Positions 24,222 to 35,239 of a DNA stretch of 64,000 bases are shown here, piece after piece. The notes beneath the pieces were generated by a model. That model saw only the letters and a list, made by a program, of their open reading frames with translations. It made no database searches and was not told the DNA's origin. Source of the DNA: Symsagittifera roscoffensis (Eukaryota > Xenacoelomorpha > Acoela > Convolutidae); the NCBI RefSeq assembly GCF_963678635.1, contig NC_087062.1:97269705-97333704 (forward strand). Reading direction: 5' to 3'. The translations under genes were made by a program, and so were the position numbers. Position 1 is the stretch's first letter; each line of letters begins with the position of its first letter.

Positions 24222-24897
24222 CTTTATGAGAAAAATTTTGAGCAATTTTATTAATGGATTTTTTTTATCGATATTTTGGATTGTGAAATTGTAAAACAGT
24301 TGCAAATAGCAAAATAAGCCAGTATGTATGCTTTTTCGATGTGAAATTAGCTAGACCAGCATATTTAATGAGCTTATACAGACCATGGGAAGGCATACAC
24401 ATGGTCTCAACATCAAATATAAGTTAAAAGCATTTTTTTGAAAAACACAAAAATCCCAGCCGAAAAATTGCTAGAAAACAATCAAACCAAGCAATGAAAA
24501 ACCAATTTAAAACAGTCATCAAATAAATAGGATTTTTAAGCGACAAACAGCTAACACTTACCTTGAAACTAAAAACTATTTTAATTTTAATTAAATATTT
24601 TGTCAGATTCTTTGTCTGCGAGTTTGAAAAACAATTGCGAATAACAAAATAAGCCAATACATATGTAATTTAATTGAGTGCATGAAACAGAATTAAACAG
24701 TGGTGCATGAAACAGGTCCATTATATTAGAAATAATCTGCCCTGGTTTCTTCGGTAAATCTGCTTAAAACTTCTGTCCTTGGCGCTGTGGCTGCGACTTG
24801 AACCTAAAAAACTCGCATTGAAAATGATACCCGTCATCACTTGAATCTCTGTAATCATCAATTTTTGGACTTTCCGCTGCGTTACCAGGAATGCAGC

Positions 24898-25041
24898 GTA
24901 TCTTTTTTGGGTCGCGCAAAGTCGCAACATATCTTTTTTGAGTCGCGCAAAGTCGCATCATATCTTTTTTGTGTCGCACAAAGTCGCAAAAAATTTCTTC
25001 GTTCGCGCAAAGTCGTACCATACCCATTTTGAGTCGCAACA
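24898..25041. repeat. 31 bp variant of the GTCGCGCAAAG minisatellite
   Basis: Units read gtcgcgcaaagtcgcaacat followed by atcttttttga, with four to five copies of 29-31 bp. It is an expanded form of the 22 bp unit at 24060. It ends 280 bp before opsin exon c. Confidence 0.9.
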
Positions 25042-25321
25042 TAAGTCCTCTACCTCGGCCCGGGTTCCAACTAGCCAAAAATAACTTATTTTATGCAACA
25101 TTACAACAGATTGTCACCATTTTCATGCAATTGTTACGCAATTCTGGTGTAATTAATGTTAATCCAATGTTTTTTCGACTTCATGATAAGGCAGTTTTTT
25201 TTATAAATGGCGGATTGTTAAGCATCCACCGAAATATCACACTAATATTCAGATTTTTGTATACTGGCTCCTGATTGGCCAATTCTTTCTCCCACGTGTA
25301 CTGATTAGCATGTCTTTTTAG

Positions 25322-25509
25322 GATTCAAGACGAGCTGTACTTTCGACTACATGAGTCGAGACCTGAACAAGAGGACGTTTCTGGTGTTCATGTATTTGAT
25401 GGGCTTCGTCTGTCCTCTCATCATCACCATCTTCTGCTACTGGAGTCTGTTTGACTACGCCAGGAACTGTGTCGTTCCGGGAGACGACGCCTCCCGCATC
25501 CGACACCAG
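25322..25509 (+). CDS. opsin exon c: extracellular loop 2 and TM5
   Basis: Acceptor tcttttttag and donor gtattg; it enters in phase 1 and leaves in phase 0. The joined codon is Gly182, followed by FKTSCTFDYMSRDLNKRTF. This holds Cys187 (codon 25336-25338), the disulfide partner of Cys110, plus Asp190 and Tyr191. TM5 then runs from roughly FLVFMYLMGFVCPLIITIFC, with the conserved Pro and the Y in CYW. The exon ends in the start of cytoplasmic loop 3 (DYARNCVVPGDDASRIRHQ). That loop is shorter than is usual in rhabdomeric opsins, which bears on G-protein choice; this last point is inference. Confidence 0.95.
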
Positions 25510-26875
25510 GTATTGAAAAAATTACATAAGTTTTTCTTGTCTTACACAAATTGAAGTGCATATGTTTTCATTATTACAGCATGCTTTGCTCTTTTCGGGT
25601 CTCCATAACAATCACGGTAGGTTCCAGTAAGTCAAAATCTTTTAAATTACGCTCACATATCTATTGAAAGTTTTACTTGCTTCGAGTTATTTGGGCTAAA
25701 AAATTTTTTATTATTTTTCTACAGGTGAGGTTCAACCATCAGACCCTCCACGCTTTAAAACTAGAAAACAATTCCGAAACATTTTGTTTTTTTCATTTTT
25801 AATAAAACTCATTTTTTTTTGCTTTTTATTTTTTTAATAGCAACACTGTTTTCATCGCAAACTCCCGATTTGCACATAAAAATGCGTATCTTGTCTTAAT
25901 GTGATTTTGATATTGAGCGGTCAACGACAATTTGAGTACCTCTAATATTGTCATGCGATGTACATCAAATCTTTTCTGGAAACTTTTCAGGAAAAAAAAA
26001 CCAAGGAAGTCAGATTATTCCTTCAGGAAAAATCCAGGGGATAAAATTAAAACAGTATACACATTTTTCCCGTAACTAAAAAACCCTGCGATTTACCATC
26101 AAAACTTGTTTTATGGGGAGCGACGAAAAAATGACTTATTGATCCGCCCATTGGAAATGGGGAGAAACTTTGCATTTAGGTGTGTTTTAGTTTTATCTTT
26201 TTTGTTTGTTAAAAAAAAACAGGTACCACAAATTATCATAGGGAAGTGCCCAGTTACATATCATAATGAAGTCCTTTCCGTCGTGATTCGAACGGCACTA
26301 AAAATTTTAAAATTTTGAATAAAGTTTCTCAGTATCGAGAAAAACTCTTTTGAATTTTGATTTAATTTCAAGCGAATAAGCTGAGTTAATTTTCATGCTT
26401 AATTTGAGCCGTGAAAATTTAGTTTTGTTTGAGTAAAATTGGTTTTTGGAGTTTGTTTGCGCCATTTTTTTTTTAAAAAATTAAATTTATCATATGTAAT
26501 TTTTCTTTCTTTTTCTTTAAAAACTGTTTTTCAGTTTGCCTATTTTATTATGACCGTGGAAGTGCCTAAATTCTACAAAAAAAACTTTTGTTTTTTAAGG
26601 CTATGTTCGGAACATTCTGGGCTACTTGCACAGTAACCGGGTATCTTTGATCAAATTTGTTGGATCTTTAAAACTTAAGAACACTTAATTTTTGTATTTT
26701 TTTGTTTAATGATTGTGGAATTTTATGATGAATATTCACAAAACTCAACATATAATCTTAAATTGAATCAAAAAGTATCCTTAAATATTGATCATAAAAA
26801 CTGCCACACACATTCGGCGAAAACTTAACAAAAAACCAAACAGCTTATCGTAAAGAACAACATGATGTGTTTCAG
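25510..26875 (+). other. opsin intron between exons c and d
   Basis: The shortest intron here, 1.4 kb, phase 0, donor gtattg, acceptor gtgtttcag. Its 3' half holds a reversed A-family copy; the 5' half (25560-26100) is AT-rich with no feature I recognise. Confidence 0.85.
26220..26641 (-). mobile_element. family A repeat, reversed
   Basis: Begins aggtaccacaaattatc, has TCGTGATTCGAACGGC and CAGTATCGAGAAAAAC, and ends CGGAACATTCTGGGCTACTT then GCACAGTAACCGG, the reverse of the A start. Confidence 0.6.
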
Positions 26876-27087
26876 CAACAGCGTGAAATCAGCCTGGCTA
26901 AGGTGTCCATTCTAAGTGTGGGTCTGTTTCTGCTGGCCTGGATGCCCTACGCGCTAGTGGCCCTGATTGGCCACTTCTGGGGTCCAAGACATCTCAACCC
27001 ATATGCATCCACCATCCCCGCACTGTTCGCCAAGAGCCAGTGTATCTACAACACATTCGTGTATGGCTGTGGACATTCCAGCTACAG
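26876..27087 (+). CDS. opsin exon d: TM6, extracellular loop 3, TM7 with retinal lysine
   Basis: Acceptor gtgtttcag and donor gtatgg; enters in phase 0, leaves in phase 2. TM6 starts at REISLAKVSILSVGLF and has AWMPYA (Trp265, Pro267, Tyr268). TM7 reads PYASTIPALFAKSQCIYN, with the Schiff-base lysine at codon 27032-27034 (position 296) and Ala at 292. The NPxxY motif is altered to NTFVY (Asn 27050-27052, Thr 27053-27055), a substitution at a residue that takes part in receptor activation. The exon ends YGCGHSSYR, where rhabdomeric opsins usually have HPKYR. If the following intron were retained, the frame would add only YGHYSQP and stop. The presence of Lys296 means this should be a retinal-binding pigment. 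Confidence 0.95.
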
Positions 27088-27812
27088 GTATGGCCACTAT
27101 TCACAACCATGAGAATATTCAGAAAAATATTATGTATCAAATAATGCGGTGGCTTACAGATCTTTTGAGAGTAAATAAACCAAACGAAGTATATACAAAT
27201 TAAAACGCGCCGAGTATATAAGCCATAGCTGAAACGCTACATCATATAAATAACTTTGCAAAACTTTCGTAACTGTTACATAATTGTTACATAACACTTA
27301 CGTATTTTGGGCTGGTTTGTACTTCGATTGGTTTATATACCACCAGCATTTTTGTATAGAGCAAAAACTCAATAGGGCCATGTGAACAACCTCCCCCCTC
27401 AACCCAAAAAGATCAAGTGAACAAGGCCCCCCTTAAAATTTTAAACCTGTAAAGAAGAACTTTAAACCTGTAAAAATTAATTTTAAAATCAATTTTTCAA
27501 TTATAACCTTTATGTCAAGACCAATTTAAAATTTGGGACAAAGTTAAAAGCCTGTTCCCTAAAGCAATTTAAGGATTTAAGATTTGTTTTTTTTTATTAG
27601 ATTTCCAGCCAACCAAAACTAAAACTTTTTATGCAGAGCTAAACAAATCTAATCCAAATTATATTTTGGGTTGGAGAGTCTTAAGATGTTCAAATCAAAT
27701 GGAAGATATTAAACTGACCCTCAAAAATTTTAAGTAAACAAGCGGTCAAATAGCTACAGAGTGTGGGGTCATAGCGATTAGTAAGCTAAGCGATAAGCTT
27801 CAGCGAATAGCT

Positions 27813-28348
27813 TGTTGGTCCGACTTTCGATACGAAAGTAACGGAATATTTGTGCTCGGGGTGGGTTTTTTTTTCTTCAGACAAATTTCGACTTTTTAAC
27901 TAGCCATGTTTGACGGAATTTTTAATAGCATTCGAAAGTTATTGTTGTCTTGAGCTCAAATGTGAAAAGATATTTGACTTGTGATCATTTTTCGTAAAGT
28001 TACGGGGGTTTGAAGATTGCCATTTTGGCCAATTTGGGACAATTAACGCGCGATACATTTCGCGCTATTAACGCGTAAGCGGTGAGTTAATCCGTCTTAG
28101 AAATTGTTCCAAATTGGTTAAAAGAAGCTTATTTGCCATAATTGGTTTGTTACAAGGAGCAAAATTTATCCTTTTAAACTTTATATGGCGTGTGGGGGGA
28201 TAATTTTCAAAAAAATTTTCAAATTTTAGAATTTTTTTTTTTCATTTTGTCTTATTTCATTGAATTTTTTAATGTTATTACTGCTACATAAACCTTAAAA
28301 GGCACTCGGAACATTCAGGGCTTCGCCCTGATACGAGCAGTCTTGTTT
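27813..28348 (+). mobile_element. family B element, near complete
   Basis: Runs from the hairpin actttcgatacgaaagt through ATTTGTGCTCGGGGTGGG, AACTAGCCATGTTTGACGG, TTGGGACAATTAACGCGCGA, AAGCGGTGAGTTAATCCGTC and GGCGTGTGGGGGGAT to the second hairpin cagggcttcgccctg and GAGCAGTCTTGTTT. No protein frame. Confidence 0.85.
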
Positions 28349-28358
28349 CAATTTATTA

Positions 28359-28904
28359 TTGTTCCGACTTTCGATACGAAAGTGACGGAATATTTGTGCT
28401 CGGGGTGGGTTTTTTTTTCTTCAGACAAATTTCGACTTTTTAACTAGCCATTTTTGACGCAATTTTTTTACATCATTCGAAAGCTATTGTTGTCTTGAGC
28501 TTGAATTTGAAAAGATATTTCACCTGTGATCATTTTTCGTAAGGTTATGAGGGTTTAAATATTGCCATTTTGGCCATTTTGACCAATTTGGGACAATTAA
28601 CGCGCAATATAATTCGCGCTATTAACGCGTAAGCGGAGATCTAATCCGTCTTATAAATCGTTCCAAATTGGTTGAACGAAGCTTATTTGCCATAATTGAT
28701 TTGTTACAATGAACGAAATCTATCTTTTTGTACTTTATATGGCGTGTGGGGGGATGATTTTCATTAAAAAATTTCAAATTTAAGAAAAAAAAATTTCATT
28801 TTATTTTATTTCATTTCATTTTTTTATGTATTACTGCTGCTCAATAAACCTCAAAAGGCAGTCGGAACATTCAAGGCTTCGCCCTGATACGAGCAGTCTT
28901 GTTT
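28359..28904 (+). mobile_element. family B element, directly following the previous one
   Basis: Same landmarks from ttgttccgactttcgatacg to gagcagtcttgttt, only 10 bp after the copy at 27813, so the two form a head-to-tail pair. Confidence 0.85.
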
Positions 28905-30332
28905 CTTTTTGTCATCTTTTCGGCACCGTTATACTTAGGCACTGTTTTACTTCCACCAAAGTTGTTAATCAGCAGAATTTTTTTATGATTTTAGTAGGAG
29001 AAATAAGATTCCAATTTAACATTTGACTCAAAAATCAATTAGCTTCAACAACCGAACGTCAATGCCCCGTTACCAGTGTACATCTCGACACTCTGTTTGC
29101 TGCAAAAACTTATTTGCAAAGCACGTCATATCCAGTTCTACGCTAACTATGGCTTTGGACCAAGTTTCTTGTGCGGCATAATTCGTAACGCAAAAATAGT
29201 TTGCGTTACGCTTTCAGCACTATGAAAAAAATCTTCAAAACTTAATTCAGAGCATGACCAAATTGGCAAATTTCAAACACCTGAAATTTTACAAAAAAGA
29301 TCGTAGATAAAAAATCTGTTTAGATTTGATTTCAGGGAGAAAATATCTTCTATGGCCTAAACAAATTATTTGTTAAAAACTAATACTTCGACTGCCAAAA
29401 TTGACGGAATAAAAAACCATTCCAAGCATAAAAATTCCGTTTTCTTCGAAAGTCGGATTAACCAGTAAAAAATTTTGCATTAAAAAAAAGGTCAAAACGT
29501 CAAGTAATGCAGGTCAAAAATATTTTCCATCCCTTTCTTCAAGTTTTGTAAAACCAGACTATGCGAAAACTCTGTCAATACCAAGTCAAGCAGAACATAG
29601 GCTACTTTTAAGTTACGAAGGGTCGAGCACCACTAGAGATCCGCTATTGGGGTCCATATTTTAAGTTTAGTTTTAAATTTTTTTTTGAGAAGTAGGAAGC
29701 AACAGTTGCATGTAATGAGACTAATTCACTGGCTTGGAAATTTTCTAATATATCAAAAACTAAGGAGAAATTCATTTCCTTTTTTATCGGTTCATTGGAA
29801 ACTGAATGATTTTTTCCCAGAAAAAAACCAGATTTTAATTTAAATCAATGTTTGTTGAGGTCTTATTAAATTGTCTCTTAATTTACAACTGCATTTTTAT
29901 CTAAACAAAAAGGAGTATCTAGTTTTCATATTTTAACCAAAAGAGTAACATTTATTGTTTAGATTTCGTAAAATAAGTGATAATTTTCCAAAATTTTCGG
30001 CTAATCAAACGTGCATTTTGATAAGGTGCACCCGAATACGATAAGTTGCACTAATTTATACTAATTTTTAGGGAGCAGCTCGAACTTGTTGGCGAAATTG
30101 GTTCTTAATCGTTGTTTTTTAGAAGAGCTCGGAAAATCAATTCAATTGAGCTAAATTTTGACAAATCATGTGCACGTCTTTTTACTATTTTCGTGGAAAT
30201 TAGCTGAAATCACAATTTTATGTTTCAATGAAAACATATAGGGGTAATAGTTATGCTGGTAATCAGTTTTATATTCTCAGCATTTTCGGGCACCGAAAGT
30301 AATTTTTGGTGCGTGTAATCGATTTCCTGTCA

Positions 30333-30420
30333 TGCCAATGATAGTGAGTGAGGACGAGATCTCACATGAACTCAAGCTTCTGGTCCACCAGCGCCTGATC
30401 AATTACGGCTGCAGTAGTGG
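30333..30420 (+). other. GC-richer exon-like open stretch, unassigned
   Basis: ATG CCA ATG starts a short frame containing SEDEISHELKLLVHQRL and INYGCSSGTT, ending at a TGA. GC and codon content stand out from surroundings and a gtacca could act as a donor. I cannot link it in phase to the opsin or recognise the peptide. Chance is possible. Confidence 0.2.
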
Positions 30421-30780
30421 TACCACGTGAAATTTCAAGACGCAAAAAATGACTTTATCTTGTGGAAAAAAGAGGTCAGCTCTACAATATGACTCAGTTT
30501 AGGATGTGAAGAATTAAAAGAAACGGACTTAAAAGAAATCACAATAATGCCAATTCGACTGAGCTTGTGGATTAATATACGCGCGCATTTACGAATTTGT
30601 TGTTCCGATTTTTGCAGACACTTTACCTCCGATCATTTTTTGCAAAATTTTTCGGTTTGCAAAGTGCCAAAATGGCCATGCTCTGGACTTGCTAATGCGC
30701 ACTTTGAAGTTTTTATTCATAATGCTGGAAGCGTAACGCGAGTTAATTATGCGTGGTGAATAATCGAGCAACACAGAATC

Positions 30781-31190
30781 TGGAACCAGATATAAACTAT
30801 ATTCATTCTTTGGTTATAAATTGAATATTTTATCTCTATAAAATATTTTACATTAACCAATCACGGTCCATCTAACTAACAAACCACTTATTTGTAAGTG
30901 CTGAAATTACTTGTAATTTCAGCACCAGAGAGATTTGAATTTAACTTAGAAATTAGTTACCTCTCCCAGAGAACTTTAGCAATCGCAATAAGCCAGTATA
31001 CTCTAGATCTATTGAGCCTAGCAGAGACTAGTTAAACACCCTGAGACTAGTAGATATAAGAGTAAGATTATGATCGGTATTAGACTAAGAAGTTGCACGA
31101 ATCTATCCGGCCGAAAATAAGATAGCGTGACGAGCAGACGGTGTACCCTATCCGAAATTACTCTATGAGTTACACCTTGAACTTAACTCA
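30781..31190 (+). mobile_element. 5' LTR of a short LTR retroelement
   Basis: 410 bp, begins TGGAACCAGATATAAAC and ends GAACTTAACTCA (TG...CA). Preceded by AATC at 30777-30780. It differs from the 3' LTR at about 13 positions by eye. It contains a perfect 12 bp-stem hairpin at 30898-30925 (gtgctgaaatta/taatttcagcac) which is broken by one change in the other LTR. Confidence 0.9.
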
Positions 31191-31803
31191 TCTGGTGCGA
31201 CCAGTGAGGCTCGATCAAGACATTAAAAACAAATTAGCTTAGAACTAACAACATTTTATAAAATGTAAGTTATAATATGCAGTATATAGATCACGAACAA
31301 CCACAAGAACGAGCATCTAAAGACTAGACGACCCCATCACACTCAACCTACAGAATGGCTAAAAACAACTGACATGCCGCTCACAATCACGACTCATAAA
31401 GAATTTAGAGTACGACTTGACTTCGCAGAAAAGGACTTCATTGAATCAGACCAATGACCACCTCGATGTTCAAGTATACGTACAGATCCGAGTTACAAGG
31501 CATCCCCTCCAAACACGATCTTCACGCCATTCCCAAACCAGATCGAAACACAGTTCTACACAACCAATCAAGAAAGAACAGACGATCATAACAAACCATC
31601 TTGAAATCAGATTGATTTCTTTGACAGCCAAAGCCTTTGTCAAACGATAACTAATAACTTCCTATCGATGACTCCAGCTTCCTGGAACTTTCTTCTCCAA
31701 GAACAAAACAGGAAATGATGCTCGTCAAACGACAACGACCAACATCCATCTTTCATTACAGATAGAAGATCTAAGATTTAAAACTCTGTAAACCCCGGAT
31801 GGG
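31191..31803 (+). mobile_element. internal region of the LTR element, non-coding
   Basis: 613 bp between the LTRs. It starts tctggtgcgaccagtgaggc, with TGG two bases after the LTR as expected for a tRNA primer-binding site, and ends ccccggatggg before the 3' LTR, a weak purine-rich tract. No gag or pol motifs are seen; the one 77-codon frame (31417-31650) is unlike retroelement proteins. It must depend on enzymes from elsewhere. Confidence 0.8.
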
Positions 31804-32213
31804 TGGAACCAGATATAAACTATATTTATTCTTTGGTTATAAATTGAATATTTTATCTCTATAAAATAATTAATATTAACCAATCACGATCCATCTAACT
31901 AACAAACCACTTATTTGTAAGTGCTGAAATTACTTGTAATTTCACCACCAGAGAGATTTGAATTTAACTTAGAAATTAGTTACCTCTCCTTGAGAACTTT
32001 AGCAATCGCAATAAGCCAGTATACTCTAGATCTATTGAGCCTAGCAGAGACTAGTTAAACACCCTGAGACTAGTAGATATAAGAGTAAGATTAGAATCGG
32101 TATTAGACTAAGAAGTTGCACGAATCTATCCGGCCGAAAATAAGATAGCGTGACGAGCAGACGGTGCACACTATCCGAAATTACTCTATGAGTTACACCT
32201 CGAACTTAACTCA
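31804..32213 (+). mobile_element. 3' LTR of the short LTR retroelement
   Basis: 410 bp partner of 30781-31190, TGGAACC to AACTCA. It is followed by AATC at 32214-32217, identical to the four bases before the 5' LTR, giving a 4 bp target duplication. Confidence 0.9.
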
Positions 32214-32369
32214 AATCGTTTCAAAATGAAATAAGGCTATCTAATTGGTCGTATTAATTTTGTATAACTGAAGTTTTCACACACTTGAAATTGAATAGCG
32301 TCCAAAAGTCATAAGTTTTGAACATTTTTTTCCCAAAAAACGATTCGATATGGACTAAGGACAATCCAA

Positions 32370-32413
32370 TCGGAACATTCAGCGATTTGCCCTGTATACG
32401 AGCAGTCTTGTTT
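32370..32413 (+). repeat. family B 3' end fragment
   Basis: Only the end of B: tcggaacattcagcgatttg, CCCTG and ACGAGCAGTCTTGTTT. Confidence 0.65.
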
Positions 32414-32478
32414 ACGATTAATAATGCAATTAATTTGAGCACGGTGGTTGATTTTGCTCTCAAAGTGTTTCTAAACTG

Positions 32479-33418
32479 CCCGGGTTGACCTCCATACACC
32501 GAAAATGCTTATCATACAATTCCATACATCAAGTGTGTGGGAAAATGCTTGTCATACAATTTTCATACAATTTCTAAAAATGGTTGAAAACTGGTATAAA
32601 CTCATTTCTGTGGCTGTTTGATTCTAATAAAACAATCTGGTGATAAAAAACTGAGGTTTTCGTTTTTTGAAAAAAATGCTTATCATACAATTCCCATATA
32701 TGGAAATTGTATGACTGGCATTTTTTTGGTGGCGACACAAAAAATTTTTCAAGTAATTTTGAAAATTTAGCCCAAAAATTTTTTTGTTTTTTTTCTTCAA
32801 CCGCAAATCGATTTTCTTACGCAAACAAACATTTTTCGAAAAAAAAAAATTTTGCATGCAAAATTTAATATTTTGTGTGCATAACGTAGTCTTGGATACG
32901 ATAAAATTGGCTTTTTTTTTCTTTTCACTTAATTTTTTTTTCAAAAACGCTGAAAATTCCTCTTTCTTTTGTATGGGGTGTTAATGTACGCGTTGATCAA
33001 TGTCTGATAATTTGAAAATTCAAAAATTTAATATAATCATCATTAAAAAATTTTGCCAAAAAATAAAAGTTTGTTACTTTTGTTATATCAATTGTGAAAG
33101 ACAGCCTAATTCAGGTCGTTTTCTATGCATTATAAATGCAAGACCGTCCAACTTTTGGTGTTTTGAGTAACCAAGGTCTCTGTCACTTGTGTTCGGTTGC
33201 AACTACAACCGAAAATTTTTCAGAAACTAAATTTAGAAAGAAGAAACAAAATTTTTGGTTTATGGGAAAACACCTATCATACAATTTTCATATATGGAAA
33301 AATGCTTATCATAGAGTTTTCATACAGTTTTCTGTACGTATGGAATTGTATGAAATTGTATGACAAGAAGTTTCTCATATATGGAAATTGTATGATAAGA
33401 AGTTTTGGTCAACCCGGG
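32479..33418. mobile_element. family F element, copy 3
   Basis: Inverted ends cccgggttgacc (32479-32490) and ggtcaacccggg (ending 33418). Interior shows TATGGAAATTGTATGAC-type motifs near both ends, a GTGCATAACG block and TTGTGAAAGACA. TG adjoins both ends. Confidence 0.75.
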
Positions 33419-35239
33419 TGACTGGAGGCAAGCTACTTTTTCCATTTATTTCTGAAAATTCAAGATTTATAGCTTTTTTTTGCTCAACAAAATGATTCCA
33501 GAAAGTTAAAAGAGCTGCCGGATTATTCACGTCAGTGCTTAGATACGAGTAATCTTTTGTTCTTTTCTTTGTTCTGGGGTATCGCAAAATCTTTCAGACG
33601 CCTGAATTGCCGACAATCGATAGCGCATTTGATTCAGATTTGGCTTTTGTTGTGCGGCTCAAAACAACTAAATAATTCAATATTCAGGGTTTTAGCAGTC
33701 TTTAACTTTCAAAATCCTTTGGGCCTTATTGACTATAAATGTAACAGCAAGACGTCTTATTGCTATCTGTCAAGTGCCGTTTCAAATAGTGTTTTTATCT
33801 TCCAATAAAATAGACAGTTAAATTTTAATTACTTTCAGTGCCCAAAACATTGAAGCGCATTTGCAGCCCTTTCAAATTGACAGGTGTGTCAAAAATTATT
33901 AAGTACAAAACTATTTTTAACCTCGTTTCCTTGAGTTCGCTTAAATCATGTTTTTCATCAGATTATGTGACTCAATTTTAGTTACAAATTTTAGTTGTTT
34001 CCGTGCGGAAAAAGCTAAAGAGCATTTGCAGTCTTTCAAATCGACAAGCGTGCCCAAAATTATTAAAGCTCAAACATATTTTAAGCTCAGTTTACTTGAG
34101 TTCGCAAAAATCTTGTTTTTCATCAGATTACGTTACTAATCAGTGACGGGGAAAGTAAATTATGAAGGAAATTGATCAACTAAACCTGGCATCGAACTAA
34201 AAGGACACAAAAGTTTAATCGGATCTTCTTTCAAAGAGGGGATTGGTTACAAAGTACGAAATGCGTTTATGCTTTATTGTTCAATTCTTTCTTAATACGG
34301 GGGTGGAAATTTGTTACTAGGTGCCATAGCGGAGGAAATAATTAACAAAATCCGATTTATCTGGGCAACGTAGTGTTTGGTGGTATTACCTTAAAATTAA
34401 AAAAAAAAAACTTTAAAAAATATTTCATTCAATTCATGGCAACTATTTTTAGTTTAGTGTCAGACAATTATTTCTTGTTGGGTTACAGCTGACGCAAAAA
34501 AGGGCTGTTTCCGACGAGCAAATTTTTAAACCTTGCAAATGGTATCTTTTTCATGCGAAAAATTTCAAAGAGTTCTCAAAAAGAAGAGTTTCTGGAACAC
34601 AGAAGAACCGATTAGCCTAAATTTTGCCACCAATCATAATTCTATAAACTATCTAAGATGATTTTCGGGGTCTTTTTTGTTACACAGCCCAAAATTCATC
34701 GTTTTATTATATTGAAAATTGGAGCATAATGCTTGATTCTGAATGGATCAAATTAAATTTAATTTAATTTTGGACATATAAGCTCATATGACGTTTTGAT
34801 GATTTGGGCCGATATTTGTTCTGATAATCATGCTGAATTTTGATCATTAGACAACGATACTTTTCTGCCCGTTGGTCCTTCGGCCATGACAAAATCCCCC
34901 AGGTATTAGGTATTAGCACCACTTTTTGCCAATTGTGGGCTGGGCCATCTAAGATCAACTATAGAATTATCTTTTGTTACCTCTCGATTTTTTGTGGAGG
35001 ATATTTTTAATTGTTTGTTTTGCATATTCCAGTTTTGCAAATACTGTTATCTTATATGAAATCAACGTTTAACCAAGAACGTTTTTATTTTAATGAGGTA
35101 ATCGACCATTGCCAATATACCAAATAACCTTGTGACTTGCCCAATTTTGCTGGTAATTAAAATCTAAGAACTTGAGTTTTTCAGCTTAATTAGATTCTGA
35201 AATAACATAATGGCGATCATAATTTCAATTTAATTTTTA

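Larger units (their letters stand above)
13260..25321 (+). other. opsin intron between exons b and c
   Basis: A 12 kb phase 1 intron, donor gtaggaa, acceptor tcttttttag. It contains a foldback hairpin, A, B and F elements (one nested), a 167 bp tandem duplication, a TA microsatellite, a 21 bp minisatellite, a reversed D copy and two arrays of the GTCGCGCAAAG motif, listed separately. Stretches without a named repeat, such as 16910-18000, 19560-20520, 22170-22810 and 24230-24890, show only AT-rich sequence with no supported gene. Confidence 0.85.

Noticed and set aside
24039-24305. Frames of the type DPCCDFVRPML in the GTCGC repeat regions (also near 56.1 and 61.4 kb)
   Set aside because: They only trace 22 bp minisatellites; open frames on both strands are coincidental.
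25318-25506. Minus-strand 62-codon frame opposite opsin exon c
   Set aside because: Antisense shadow of a GC-rich exon with no recognisable protein.
34764-34958. Minus-strand 64-codon frame MILDGPAHNW..
   Set aside because: Reads less low-complexity than most, but has no recognised similarity or exon borders.
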